From Paenibacillus alginolyticus DSM 5050 = NBRC 15375 (GTDB lineage Bacteria; Bacillota; Bacilli; Paenibacillales; NBRC-103111), in assembly GCF_000422905.1 (NCBI RefSeq), contig NZ_AUGY01000023.1, positions 1 through 64,000 of the forward strand: DNA of 64,000 bases, read 5' to 3'. Shown here piece by piece: positions 8,959 to 16,893 of this stretch (its first letter is position 1; every line of letters begins with the position of its first letter). Below the pieces are notes generated by a model. It did no database searches. It saw nothing but the letters and a program-made list of their open reading frames with translations, and was not told the origin of the DNA. A program made the translations under genes and the position numbers.

Positions 8959-10329
8959 TTATTTTTTCATTCCCGCTTTCTGATCTAACCAAAATTTATC
9001 CCATTCCTTCAGAGTGTCGTCACTCGATTTCTTGTCGAGCAAATACGATTGCTGCCCTTTCATGCTCAGCTCTCCCCAGCTCCCATTGCCAGGATATTTG
9101 AACGGCGGGGTAAAGTTGACGAAAACATCTGCTTTTGCAGTCATATCTAACAGCGTCTTGTAAGGACCTGCTTGGAAGAACGTATCCGCTGTCGCCGATG
9201 TATGAATCGGAATGGTGCCAATTTGCTTGGAAAATTCTGTATTTTCTTTCGGGCTCGAGAGATATGCGATCAGTTTCCAAGCTTCATTCTTACTTTTGGA
9301 ATTCGCTGTAACGCCCCATCCAGCAGCTCCTGTACTGACCAGTGATTTGCCGTTAGGTCCAAGCGGCATCGCTGCCGTTTCTAATGTTTTGGGATCCATT
9401 TTATCCTGAAGAACCTTGATGACGTCTGGGTCCTGGAGCAAAATGCCGGTTACCCCAGAAGTAAATGCTTGAACCTGATCTTGGAAGCCCCAGTTGATCG
9501 AGTCCGGCGGCGATGCCTCTTTATAAAGCTTTTTGTACAGCTCTAATGCCTGCTTAGCTTCAGGTGTGCTGTATACCGACTTGCCATCCTTCGTAAACGG
9601 CGCATCGTCGAGATTCATAACTTTATCGTTATAATCATAGATCATATGATCGAAGTTGCCGTTAGCTCCCGGACCTCCGCGGAACGAGAAACCGTACCGG
9701 TTTTGCTTCGGATCGGTCAGCTTCTTGGCTGAATCGACCAGTTCTTCCCACGTCTTCGGTGCAGTAAGCCCCTTGGCGTCGAACCAATCTTTCCGATAAA
9801 ACATTTGTCTTTGATAAAGAGCATTCGCGATAAAGTAGAGTTTGCCGTTATTCGAGCCAACCACTTTGGACGTACCAGAGAGCGTCTTACTGTCCGCCCA
9901 ACTTGATGCGTAGGTATCCAATGGTTCCAAATAACCATTATTCACATACTCAGCAATGTTCAGATCCCGTACCTCCAGAATGTCGAGCTCTTGTTTGGCG
10001 GCAAGCATGGTTCTAATTTTGTTGTCCGCTTGATCGAATGGCGGGGAAATGAGTTCCACTTTAATGTTTGGATTGTCTTTTTGAAATCTAGCTATGGCAT
10101 CTTGAAGCAGTTTGGTGCGTTCCGGGCTCGTTAAACTTTCAATCATATGAAGCGTTACTTGCTTGGCAGGAGGCTCAGTGCTCTTCACGCTCTCACTTGG
10201 CGCTGGCGTATTTCCGCTTGGCGTTGCCGTATTCTCGGTGCTTCCACTCCCACTACACCCTGCTAAGGTACCCAACAACATAACGCCGGCAAACATAGTT
10301 GTCCATCCTTTGACCACAGCTGCCCCCAT
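8959..10329 (-). CDS. Extracellular solute-binding lipoprotein (family 1)
   Basis: About 456 residues. The signal peptide ends in the lipobox LAGC (Cys25), so the protein is a membrane-anchored lipoprotein on the outer face of the membrane. A Ser/Thr/Pro-rich linker follows, then a family 1 (CUT1 sugar-type) binding domain with TLHMIESLTSPERTK at its start and GFSFRGGPGANGNFDHM and AAGWGVTANSKSKNEAWKL further on. The start is the ATG at 10329, eight bases after GAGGAGGG; the ORF's earlier start at 10362 lacks a ribosome-binding site and would extend the signal peptide. First gene of the operon. Ligand unknown. Confidence 0.92.
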   Translation of the reverse strand: MGAAVVKGWTTMFAGVMLLGTLAGCSGSGSTENTATPSGNTPAPSESVKSTEPPAKQVTLHMIESLTSPERTKLLQDAIARFQKDNPNIKVELISPPFDQADNKIRTMLAAKQELDILEVRDLNIAEYVNNGYLEPLDTYASSWADSKTLSGTSKVVGSNNGKLYFIANALYQRQMFYRKDWFDAKGLTAPKTWEELVDSAKKLTDPKQNRYGFSFRGGPGANGNFDHMIYDYNDKVMNLDDAPFTKDGKSVYSTPEAKQALELYKKLYKEASPPDSINWGFQDQVQAFTSGVTGILLQDPDVIKVLQDKMDPKTLETAAMPLGPNGKSLVSTGAAGWGVTANSKSKNEAWKLIAYLSSPKENTEFSKQIGTIPIHTSATADTFFQAGPYKTLLDMTAKADVFVNFTPPFKYPGNGSWGELSMKGQQSYLLDKKSSDDTLKEWDKFWLDQKAGMKK

Positions 10330-10368
10330 ATCTGACGCCCTCCTCAATTTAGTCATATTCAACTATAT

Positions 10369-10396
10369 TGTCTTAATTAAATAGATATGTCTTAAT
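10369..10396. promoter_or_regulatory. Direct repeats upstream of the importer operon, candidate regulator site
   Basis: TGTCTTAAT occurs at 10369-10377 and again at 10388-10396, 19 bases apart start to start, close to two helical turns. The repeats lie 40-67 bases upstream of the binding-protein start, where an operator for the operon's own GntR/LacI protein would be expected. Each is a direct copy, not a dyad, so the assignment is tentative. Confidence 0.35.
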
Positions 10397-10423
10397 GCTG
10401 CCGCTTTGTTTAATAAATAAAAA

Positions 10424-10455
10424 AACGCTAATGACATTCCGATGTCATCAGCGTT
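10424..10455 (-). terminator. Strong hairpin terminator after the ComFB-like gene
   Basis: AACGCTaATGACAT-TCCG-ATGTCATcAGCGTT is a 14-bp stem with one mismatch and a 4-base loop; on the minus strand it runs into a T-run. It lies just past the stop of the ComFB-like gene and separates it from the importer operon. Confidence 0.9.
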
Positions 10456-10465
10456 TTATTTCTTC

Positions 10466-10747
10466 TTATACCCCTTCATGAACAACATGGTTTTGATTAT
10501 GCTCAACGACAAGAGCAGCTCGCATGAGCTCTCTCATGACATCGGATTGCAGTTGTGGATTTAAATAGAGGGTTTTGATGTATAGCTGGCCTTTTTCACT
10601 TGACGTGTATTTAGGAGGTATGCGATTTAAAACTAGAGCCATTATATCCTCTTTGCAATGCTGACATCCGCATTTGATCTCATAACTCTTTTGAAACTCT
10701 TCATATAAATTGCTAACGATCGTTTCTACTGCATTAACTAATCCCAT
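10466..10747 (-). CDS. Late-competence ComFB-family protein
   Basis: A 93-residue protein matching the ComFB pattern: an N-terminal helix (NAVETIVSNLYEEF), then CGCQHCKEDIMALVLNRIPP, with Cys residues likely to bind zinc, and PKYTSSEKGQ. In Bacillus subtilis ComFB is encoded in the comF operon with unknown function; homologues have been linked to nucleotide second-messenger binding. Here it stands alone between two terminators, away from competence genes. Confidence 0.8.
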   Translation of the reverse strand: MGLVNAVETIVSNLYEEFQKSYEIKCGCQHCKEDIMALVLNRIPPKYTSSEKGQLYIKTLYLNPQLQSDVMRELMRAALVVEHNQNHVVHEGV

Positions 10748-10951
10748 ATTTGATCAGACTCCTCTCTACCGGCTTTTACCTTAGTAAACTATCGACTCTA
10801 GTATTCAATCATTAGCCTTTGATTAAAGTCTTATATTCTTATTCAAACATGAATATGTTTAGTAAGTGTTAGGCTGTTATAAATCCGCTTTAACGGACAT
10901 TTCCTTTTCCGCGAACTCCTTAAACACGCTCTATCTTTAGAAATAAAAAAC

Positions 10952-10977
10952 GAGTGAGCTCTTATAATGAGCTCCCT
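10952..10977 (-). terminator. Terminator after the DinB-like gene
   Basis: On the minus strand GAGgGAGCTC-ATTATAA-GAGCTCaCTC is followed by GTTTTTTATTT. It lies just past the stop of the DinB-family gene. Confidence 0.85.
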
Positions 10978-10990
10978 CATTTAGTTGATT

Positions 10991-11539
10991 TTACACGGTT
11001 TCCATGCTATTTAAGAATGCTTTCAACCGCTCTAATTGAAGAAGATGATGGCGATAATGCATCTCAATAAGTGCAAACCATTCTTTCGCGTTAAGCGCTC
11101 CTAATCTCGGATGCATCGAGGTAAATCTCGGAGATAAATCCTCAATTAAAGGCTCGATTTCTTTCATTCTTTGGAGTACCGCATGCATGCCATCGGTGAT
11201 CTGCTGTTTACTAGCTGGCTGCTCGGGCGTATATTGCGGAGAAGCTGGAACCCTAATGCGTTCAGGAGGAAAACCGCCAAGCCTAAAGACGGCTTCTCCC
11301 GCTTCCGTTTTTTCTCCTGCAGATTCGACTGCATTTGAGCTCTGACTTAGGCATTTCTCAACGTTGGCAATCTGCATGTAAAGAGCTGTTTTGACGAGAT
11401 GGAGGTACAACTGTCCAAGCGACCATTCATTCTCGTTTGGCTGGAGCTTTAGTTGCTCTAAGTCAAGTGAATTTAATTCGTCTAGGTAATGGTGCGTATG
11501 TTCCTCAATTCGTTCCAAAATTACGGCTGTATTCATCAT
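10991..11539 (-). CDS. DinB-family protein
   Basis: About 182 residues of the DinB/YfiT-like four-helix bundle. Metal-ligand positions are suggested by His in LGQLYLHLVKTA and by HYRHHLLQLERLK near the C terminus. Members include thiol transferases and many proteins of unknown function, so no reaction is proposed. The start is ATG at 11539 (a second ATG follows directly), eight bases after GAGAGGAG; the 18-codon ORF extension upstream has no ribosome-binding site. Confidence 0.8.
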   Translation of the reverse strand: MMNTAVILERIEEHTHHYLDELNSLDLEQLKLQPNENEWSLGQLYLHLVKTALYMQIANVEKCLSQSSNAVESAGEKTEAGEAVFRLGGFPPERIRVPASPQYTPEQPASKQQITDGMHAVLQRMKEIEPLIEDLSPRFTSMHPRLGALNAKEWFALIEMHYRHHLLQLERLKAFLNSMETV

Positions 11540-11580
11540 ATTATTAGCTCCTCTCGAATCTTTTAACTTAAGTATACAAA

Positions 11581-11610
11581 ACACTACTGACAACTGTATG
11601 TCAGTAGTGT
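11581..11610. promoter_or_regulatory. Perfect 12-bp inverted repeat upstream of the DinB-like gene
   Basis: ACACTACTGACA-ACTGTA-TGTCAGTAGTGT is a perfect 12-bp inverted repeat with a 6-base loop, flanked by AAAA on the left and TTTTT on the right. It starts about 40 bases upstream of the DinB-like start. It could be a bidirectional terminator or an operator; the T-run is better on the plus strand, where no gene ends nearby. Confidence 0.55.
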
Positions 11611-11695
11611 TTTTGCGTTTTATGACTATCTCCTTAAATTTCCCGCTTGTAAGTAATTACAAATTGAACAGACTCATAGGAATAAAATCAAAACA

Positions 11696-11719
11696 AGCAG
11701 GTCGCCATGGCTCCCTGCT
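11696..11719 (-). terminator. Hairpin terminator after the cardiolipin synthase gene
   Basis: On the minus strand AGCAGG...CCTGCT, with an inner GCCATGGC palindrome, is followed by TGTTTTGATTTT. It lies 25 bases past the stop of the cardiolipin synthase gene. The sequence resembles the hairpin at 19851-19873. Confidence 0.65.
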
Positions 11720-11744
11720 CGTTAGTGTCTTTTCGAAATATGTT

Positions 11745-13220
11745 CTATAACAAAGGGGAAAATAGGCGCGCTGTTTGCTCGATTATGCGCTGTGGATAGG
11801 AACGCTGTATCAATTCTTCCATTTTCAAAGGTACGGAATCAAGGAGATCACGCTCGAATTGCTCTGTGAGTTCGCGTCCCACATCGGCACTGTATAAGAG
11901 TTCAATGACCTCGAAATTCAAACGAAAACTTCGCATATCGTAATTCGCCGAACCTACGCCAGCCATTTCTTCATCAATGATCATTACCTTTGCGTGAAGC
12001 ACGTCTTTCTCATACATATAAATTTGAACTCCTGCTTCAATCAATTCTCCATAATATGTACGGCTCGCAGGTCCCACGATTTTGGGAGTAACATGACGTG
12101 GAACCAGCAATCTTACACGCACACCGCGTGCCACGGCTGTCTTCAACGCCATAGTGATATCTGATTCAGGCACAAAGTAAGGCGTGGTAATATCTATGGA
12201 CTTAGTCGCTTGAGTCAGACAAATGAAGTAAGCCTGCCGGATAACTTCAGTCGGAATTCCAGGATTACTCTCTAATGTTTGCATGTATGCATAGTGCAGC
12301 GACTCTGTGCCAGAAACGGGATCAACGCCCGCATCCAATTCCGCACCCCATTCTTCCGACCATCCGGAAAGTGAAACTTTGGCAGTTGGAATGATTTGCT
12401 TTGACCTATTTCTTATACCCTGTTTAGCCTTTTGCGGAATCTTTTCCTTTGAAGCAATATCCCAATGGACATCGAATATTGTCCGCAGATCAATTGCAAC
12501 TTCTCCGACTAATCGCATATGAGTATCACGCCAAAAGCCTACGTCCGGCTTTAATCCTGTATACTCATCCCCTACATTGATACCACCTGTGAAAGCTTCG
12601 ATTCCATCAATGACGACAATCTTACAATGATCCCGATAAGTCAAAGTGGGTATCCAAGGAAAACTCAATGGAAATATCGTCCGGCATTCAATTCCGGCAT
12701 CCATCATCCGATTGATCACATGTTTAGGAAATTTTTTACTCCCCCATCCGTCTCTAATGAAACGGATCTTCACGCCAGCTTCGGCTCGTTCAATCAGGAT
12801 ATCCGTCATTCGTTTGCCAATCTGGTCATCCCGATATATGTAATACTCTACTTCTACGGTGCTTTGTGCATTCTTAAGGGATGCGATAAGTTTCTCATAG
12901 GTTTCTATGCCGTTCGTAAGCAACTGAACTCGGCCACTCCTAAGTCCATGCACCGTCAACTGACTTACAGATTGAGCGATGATGGAGGAAGCTGGACTGA
13001 ACGAATCAGGTAATGGATCTGACACATTGCTCGGAGAAGTGAGTCTCTCTTTACGAATATGAATTGGGTTTGCAATGATGAGATATATGACGTATCCAAG
13101 AACAGGAAATATCAGACCAATTGCTAGCCAATTCAAAGCTTTTTCCGGACGACGTACTTCACGGATCGCTACGATTAACATAAAGATTGTATTCAAAACG
13201 TAAAGTCCAATAAACCCCAT
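11745..13220 (-). CDS. cls: Cardiolipin synthase (phospholipase D superfamily)
   Basis: About 491 residues, the usual length of bacterial Cls, which condenses two phosphatidylglycerols into cardiolipin and glycerol at the membrane. Two N-terminal membrane segments (MGFIGLYVLNTIFMLIVAI and NWLAIGLIFPVLGYVIYLII) form the PLDc_N region. Two HKD motifs follow: HCKIVVIDGIEAFTGGINVG (about residue 230) and HAKVMIIDEEMAGVGSANYD (about 410). The start is the ATG at 13220, seven bases after GGGGGG; the longest ORF adds 36 residues without a ribosome-binding site. Monocistronic, between two hairpins. Confidence 0.93.
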   Translation of the reverse strand: MGFIGLYVLNTIFMLIVAIREVRRPEKALNWLAIGLIFPVLGYVIYLIIANPIHIRKERLTSPSNVSDPLPDSFSPASSIIAQSVSQLTVHGLRSGRVQLLTNGIETYEKLIASLKNAQSTVEVEYYIYRDDQIGKRMTDILIERAEAGVKIRFIRDGWGSKKFPKHVINRMMDAGIECRTIFPLSFPWIPTLTYRDHCKIVVIDGIEAFTGGINVGDEYTGLKPDVGFWRDTHMRLVGEVAIDLRTIFDVHWDIASKEKIPQKAKQGIRNRSKQIIPTAKVSLSGWSEEWGAELDAGVDPVSGTESLHYAYMQTLESNPGIPTEVIRQAYFICLTQATKSIDITTPYFVPESDITMALKTAVARGVRVRLLVPRHVTPKIVGPASRTYYGELIEAGVQIYMYEKDVLHAKVMIIDEEMAGVGSANYDMRSFRLNFEVIELLYSADVGRELTEQFERDLLDSVPLKMEELIQRSYPQRIIEQTARLFSPLL

Positions 13221-13367
13221 GAAATAGCCCCCCAAAGTTATATTCAAAGCACAACATATAGTAATAAACATCCAAAAACTTTCACAACAAAGCTTTTTCT
13301 TATGATTCACATACGCAACGAATTGCATACTAACTATTGGAAAGCACTTTTACTGATGAATAAAAAA

Positions 13368-13400
13368 ACCGCTTATTTCCTGTTAAAGGAATTAAGCGGT
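13368..13400 (-). terminator. Terminator after the RidA gene
   Basis: On the minus strand ACCGCTTAATTCC-tttaaca-GGAAATAAGCGGT (13-bp stem, one A/A mismatch) runs directly into TTTTTTTATTC. It lies 60 bases downstream of the RidA-family stop. Confidence 0.9.
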
Positions 13401-13460
13401 ATCCGAATCAAAATCAACAACTCTATGTTTTGATCAAATGGTTTAAAGAATTGAATGGAA

Positions 13461-13844
13461 CTACTCTATTATTTCAATCACAGCTATTGCATCAATTTGA
13501 ACCATAAAACCCATATTTGCCGGTCCTATAGTTCGAGCTGGGTATGGTTTTGAGAAGTACTCTTTGTAAATCAAATTAAATTCATCGAAGTCTGCTCCTT
13601 CTCCAAGGAAGACAGTTACTTTTACAACATCTTTCAAAGCAGCGCCCGATTCTTCTAAAATTGCTTTAAGGTTTTCTAATGCCCTTCTCGCTTGTTCTTC
13701 TAATGTATTTCCTACTAACTCACCTGTTTCAGGATCAAAAGGACCTTGTCCAGCTACGTATACTGTATTACCTACTTTAATTGCCTGCGAATAGGGCATT
13801 CCTTCAGGTTTTTGTGCTTTCTCTGTAAAAATAACTTCTTTCAT
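13461..13844 (-). CDS. RidA-family protein (reactive enamine/imine deaminase)
   Basis: A 127-residue YjgF/YER057c/UK114 protein of normal length. It hydrolyses reactive enamine/imine intermediates made by PLP enzymes. Family marks are YSQAIKVGNTVYVAGQGPFDP, the catalytic arginine in YPARTIG, and a C-terminal VQIDAIAVIE. The ATG follows GGGAGG. Monocistronic. Confidence 0.92.
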   Translation of the reverse strand: MKEVIFTEKAQKPEGMPYSQAIKVGNTVYVAGQGPFDPETGELVGNTLEEQARRALENLKAILEESGAALKDVVKVTVFLGEGADFDEFNLIYKEYFSKPYPARTIGPANMGFMVQIDAIAVIEIIE

Positions 13845-14018
13845 GGTATACCTCCCAATAGTTTGGATGCAACCTTTTGATTTAACTCAAAGAGTTGGTT
13901 TAGTAGCTTTCTCTATATATTCCTCCCGTTGATTAATTCAATAAATCCTAAGTTTTTGTAAATTTTGCTCAATGAACGCTCTACGGAAGCCTCATGTATG
14001 AAACCTGTTTGGTCCGAA

Positions 14019-14834
14019 TCAAGGTAAATATTGATTTTCATAGTACTTGACTATTTCAATCACCATGGCCCCCATCCGTTCGATTTCAGGTACTATGACA
14101 TGCGCCAGCCCTTCTTCTCTCAACGCTTCTTCCGTTACTTTGCCAACCGCTACTGCACGGACACGTGAGTTGAACGATTCTCTGACTGTATCTGCGAACC
14201 CTTGACGTTTCGCATAGTTAAACAAATATCGCACCTGCACCGCGGTAGTGAAACAAACAGCGTCTATCGAACTCGTTGAAAGCTCATGACACAGCATCTC
14301 CAAAGTAGATGATTCCGGTTCAACATGCCGATAAGGCAGCAGTTGAATCACGTTCGCGCCTCGATTCTCTAAGAATTGGATCAAATCGGGCTGAGGTTCG
14401 CCATGTAACTGGACAACGACTGTTTGTCCCGCGAAATCGCAAAGGTTCATACTTCGAATTAAACCTTGCGTTGTTCCATCCTCATCAACAATTTCAGGTT
14501 TTATGTCCAATTTTTTAAGTAAAGCATACGTCTTATAACCGCGTGCCGATACCTTCGCTTCTTTCAATTTTTGAATCAATGCGGCATGAATTCGTAAGCG
14601 TTCTGCAGCACCCAGCAGCGTATCCGTTCCGGTCCCTGTTGTAAGAACAAACCAATCAATCTTATTATTCACGCAAAATAATAATTCTCGTTCTATCGCC
14701 GACTCATCAAAATATAAAAGACCTTGCAAAGAACGAATAACAGGGGTCCCCCCCTGCTTCTCAATTAAAAGGCTCATTTCCTCTATTTTTCTAGAGCCCG
14801 CAATTACGATTTTTTTGTTGCTCAGCTTTCCCAT
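14019..14834 (-). CDS. Uroporphyrinogen-III synthase-like protein (HemD fold)
   Basis: About 271 residues with the two-lobed HemD pattern: IVIAGSRKIEEM at the start, DWFVLTTGTGTDTLL, the hinge strand VVVQLHGEPQPDL, DAVCFTTAVQVRYLF, and AVAVGKVTEEAL near the end. HemD cyclises hydroxymethylbilane to uroporphyrinogen III. It stands alone, outside any hem operon, so it may be a paralogue with another role; a C-terminal DNA-binding domain, as in some regulators, is absent. The start is the ATG at 14834, preceded by AAAAAGGGGGA; the longer ORF reads back through an upstream terminator. Confidence 0.78.
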   Translation of the reverse strand: MGKLSNKKIVIAGSRKIEEMSLLIEKQGGTPVIRSLQGLLYFDESAIERELLFCVNNKIDWFVLTTGTGTDTLLGAAERLRIHAALIQKLKEAKVSARGYKTYALLKKLDIKPEIVDEDGTTQGLIRSMNLCDFAGQTVVVQLHGEPQPDLIQFLENRGANVIQLLPYRHVEPESSTLEMLCHELSTSSIDAVCFTTAVQVRYLFNYAKRQGFADTVRESFNSRVRAVAVGKVTEEALREEGLAHVIVPEIERMGAMVIEIVKYYENQYLP

Positions 14835-14857
14835 GTACGATGAATCCCCCTTTTTAA

Positions 14858-14898
14858 AATGACCACGCTTCGCATTGGTTAACGAAGGCGTGGTCATT
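14858..14898 (-). terminator. Terminator between small membrane protein and HemD-like gene
   Basis: AATGACCACGC and GCGTGGTCATT form an 11-bp perfect stem extended inward by CTTCG/CGAAG, followed on the minus strand by TTTTAAAAA. It lies directly after the stop of the 72-residue membrane protein and just before the HemD-like ribosome-binding site, so it could also act as an attenuator of that gene. Confidence 0.75.
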
Positions 14899-14899
14899 A

Positions 14900-15118
14900 T
14901 TAACCGATCGAATACCGAATATAAGCTAGTAAGGCTAACAATCCTGCAGCAATTGAAATTACGTAGAAAGATGTAAGCCGAACCCATTTGACCTCTGTTT
15001 TTTGGAAATAGGTTTGATCGCCTTCCCGATTCTTACGAGAAAAACCAACCATAAAGGTAACGATTAAACCAAATAATAGTATGATTGAAAATATCCCAAA
15101 ATAGATATACATATTCAT
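14900..15118 (-). CDS. Small two-helix membrane protein, unknown function
   Basis: 72 residues with two hydrophobic segments (about residues 5-25, FGIFSIILLFGLIVTFMVG, and 48-68, SFYVISIAAGLLALLAYI) joined by a charged loop with SRKNREGDQTYF. No family recognised. AAGGTGG lies 8 bases upstream of the ATG. It is followed at once by a terminator, which supports a real transcribed gene. Confidence 0.65.
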   Translation of the reverse strand: MNMYIYFGIFSIILLFGLIVTFMVGFSRKNREGDQTYFQKTEVKWVRLTSFYVISIAAGLLALLAYIRYSIG

Positions 15119-15434
15119 AAAATAACCACCTTATCTTTGTAAATTGGTCCTTCGGTGAAAATTATAGCGGAATTTGATCCGAAAATCATCAACCACTTTC
15201 GTGCTATTTATACCATCCAATTTCTAAACTAGTGCAAATGGCACTGTTATTCTTTTACTATTTAGAGAAAATCGATGGGAAATCATATGGAACTAGCTCA
15301 TATAAATTCTGATATGACCAAAAGGACCTCCCACTATTGGCGGAAGTCCTTATGAATACGTTCTTTAAGGTAGATCCCCCTCAAGGTTTATAACCCTTTT
15401 GGGACATCCCCTTAATTGCTTATTTATGCTCGTT
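15119..15434. other. Intergenic region with a terminator hairpin
   Basis: No convincing coding sequence. The left part must hold the promoter of the small membrane protein gene; a GCTATAATTT sequence on the minus strand near 15160 could be its -10 element. The right part holds the hairpin at 15324-15349 that ends the NmrA-type gene. Confidence 0.5.
15324..15349 (-). terminator. Hairpin terminator after the NmrA-like gene
   Basis: On the minus strand GGACTTCCGCC-AATA-GTGGGAGGTCC, with flanking AA/TT pairs, is followed by TTTTGG. It lies about 85 bases past the stop. A 23-of-26-identical hairpin occurs at 23089-23114. Confidence 0.65.
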
Positions 15435-16301
15435 TTATGACTTCAATCCGCTCACAAGCTCTTCAATCGCTTCACTCAGTGGTGTAACTGGACGGCCAAG
15501 AAGTGTCGGAAGATCATTGCTTTCTAGGTCTAAAGCGCCATCCCTTATCGCACTTTGGATAGCAACTAGAATGGGAACGACTTGCTCAGGAACTCCTGCA
15601 CCAGCCATGATTTTACCGTAAGTCTCATCGTCAACATACTGAATAGGAACTTCACGATCAAGGACCTTAGATAGAATCGCCGCAAGGTCATCATGCGTGA
15701 TTGGTGTTCCGGAGAGCTCATAAACCGTATTTTCATGTCCGTTACCTGTAAGAACATTTGCTGCTGCTTGTGCATAATCGCCGCGAGAAGCCCACCCTAC
15801 TTTGCCAGCTCCTGCCGAAGTCACAAGCGGTGCGCCAGCTAATACGCCTTGTATCGTACCAATCTCATTCTCGATGTACCAGTTATTACGCAGGAATGCG
15901 TAGGGAATTCCCGTGTTACGAATCGCTTCTTCTGTCGCACGATGTACGGGTACTAGAAACAGTGAGCTTTCCTCTGCGTTTGTGGCACTTGTGTATGCAA
16001 TGAAACCAACCCCAGCGCGCTCAGCCGCAGATACTGCTGCTAAATGTTGACGAATGCGAGTTTCGTTATCCCCTTGCGTCGAAACGATAAGCAAGCGGTC
16101 AACGCCAGCGAAAGCTTTATCTAGCGATGCTGGATCATCAAAATCACCATGGCGAACCTCAACTCCCCGCGAACGTAAATCGGATGCTTTCTCCGTATCT
16201 CTTACGCTAACAGCTACTCTTTCAGCTGGTACGGATGCAAGTAATGCCTCCACCACTTTCGATCCCAATTGTCCTGTAGCACCTGTTACTAAAATTTTCA
16301 T
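15435..16301 (-). CDS. NmrA/YtfG-like NAD(P)-binding oxidoreductase
   Basis: About 288 residues of the atypical SDR group that includes quinone reductase 2 (YtfG) and NmrA-like proteins. The N-terminal GATGQLGS binds NAD(P); AYTSATNAEES and FLRNNWYIEN are conserved in the YtfG-type subgroup. Probable role: NADPH-dependent reduction of quinones or redox sensing. The ATG at 16301 is nine bases after GGAGG; a TTG two codons earlier is too close to it. An operator-like sequence at 16351-16374 also occurs before the adjacent Rrf2 gene, so this gene is probably the regulator's target. Confidence 0.85.
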   Translation of the reverse strand: MKILVTGATGQLGSKVVEALLASVPAERVAVSVRDTEKASDLRSRGVEVRHGDFDDPASLDKAFAGVDRLLIVSTQGDNETRIRQHLAAVSAAERAGVGFIAYTSATNAEESSLFLVPVHRATEEAIRNTGIPYAFLRNNWYIENEIGTIQGVLAGAPLVTSAGAGKVGWASRGDYAQAAANVLTGNGHENTVYELSGTPITHDDLAAILSKVLDREVPIQYVDDETYGKIMAGAGVPEQVVPILVAIQSAIRDGALDLESNDLPTLLGRPVTPLSEAIEELVSGLKS

Positions 16302-16350
16302 TTGCAAAAACCTCCATCGGATTATTTAATAATGAGTTAGAATCACCTTA

Positions 16351-16374
16351 GTTATAACCAATATGGTTACAACT
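16351..16374. promoter_or_regulatory. Candidate Rrf2-type operator, copy 1
   Basis: GTTATAACCAATATGGTTACAACT is an imperfect dyad (GTTnnAAC...GTTnCAAC) 50 bases upstream of the NmrA-type start. It matches the sequence upstream of the Rrf2 gene at 16842-16865 in 20 of 24 positions, so both promoters probably bind the same regulator. Confidence 0.65.
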
Positions 16375-16408
16375 AAGTTATAAAAATTAGCTCATTTAAG
16401 AGCTATTT

Positions 16409-16825
16409 TTATTTAAAATTAGCTATCAGTTGTTGCAAGGAAACGTTAGACAATCTTTGTTCCATCGCGGTTTGAGCATCACGCATTTCTGCACGGAGGG
16501 CCGATTCAATATTTCTTCCTACCGTACAATTAGGGTTGGGATGATTGTGGAAATTGAACAATTCCCCATTCTCGATCACTTCCACTGCCCGGTATACATC
16601 AAGTAATGTAATCTTGTCCGTATCCTTGCACAGCGAAGTCCCGCCAATTCCAGCACGAACTTCAACGAGTCCTGCCTTCTTCAGCATCCCAATAATTTTG
16701 CGAATGATAACAGGATTCGTATTCACGCTGCCAGCAATGAAATCACCTGTACATTCTGTCGGTATGGTCGCTATTAACGATAGGATATGAACAGCTATCG
16801 AAAATCGACTACTAATCTGTTTCAT
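16409..16825 (-). CDS. Rrf2-family transcriptional regulator
   Basis: A 138-residue Rrf2 protein: winged helix over about residues 1-85 with SSRFSIAVHILSLIA, NPVIIRKIIGMLKKAGLVEVR as recognition helix and GIGGTSL as wing. Only two cysteines (SLCKDTD and NPNCTVG) are present, not the three that hold an Fe-S cluster in IscR or NsrR, so a thiol or small-molecule switch like that of the YwnA group is more likely. It lies about 100 bases upstream of the NmrA-type gene on the same strand and is probably autoregulated through the site at 16842-16865. Confidence 0.88.
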   Translation of the reverse strand: MKQISSRFSIAVHILSLIATIPTECTGDFIAGSVNTNPVIIRKIIGMLKKAGLVEVRAGIGGTSLCKDTDKITLLDVYRAVEVIENGELFNFHNHPNPNCTVGRNIESALRAEMRDAQTAMEQRLSNVSLQQLIANFK

Positions 16826-16841
16826 TCTTCATCACCTACTC

Positions 16842-16865
16842 GTTGTAACCAGTATAGTTCCAACT
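16842..16865. promoter_or_regulatory. Candidate Rrf2-type operator, copy 2
   Basis: GTTGTAACCAGTATAGTTCCAACT is a near-dyad with half-sites GTTGtAAC and GTTcCAAC. It lies 17 bases upstream of the Rrf2 start, overlapping where its promoter should be, and is the counterpart of the copy at 16351-16374. Confidence 0.65.
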
Positions 16866-16893
16866 AACATAGATGTCAAGTTTGACAGATAAG

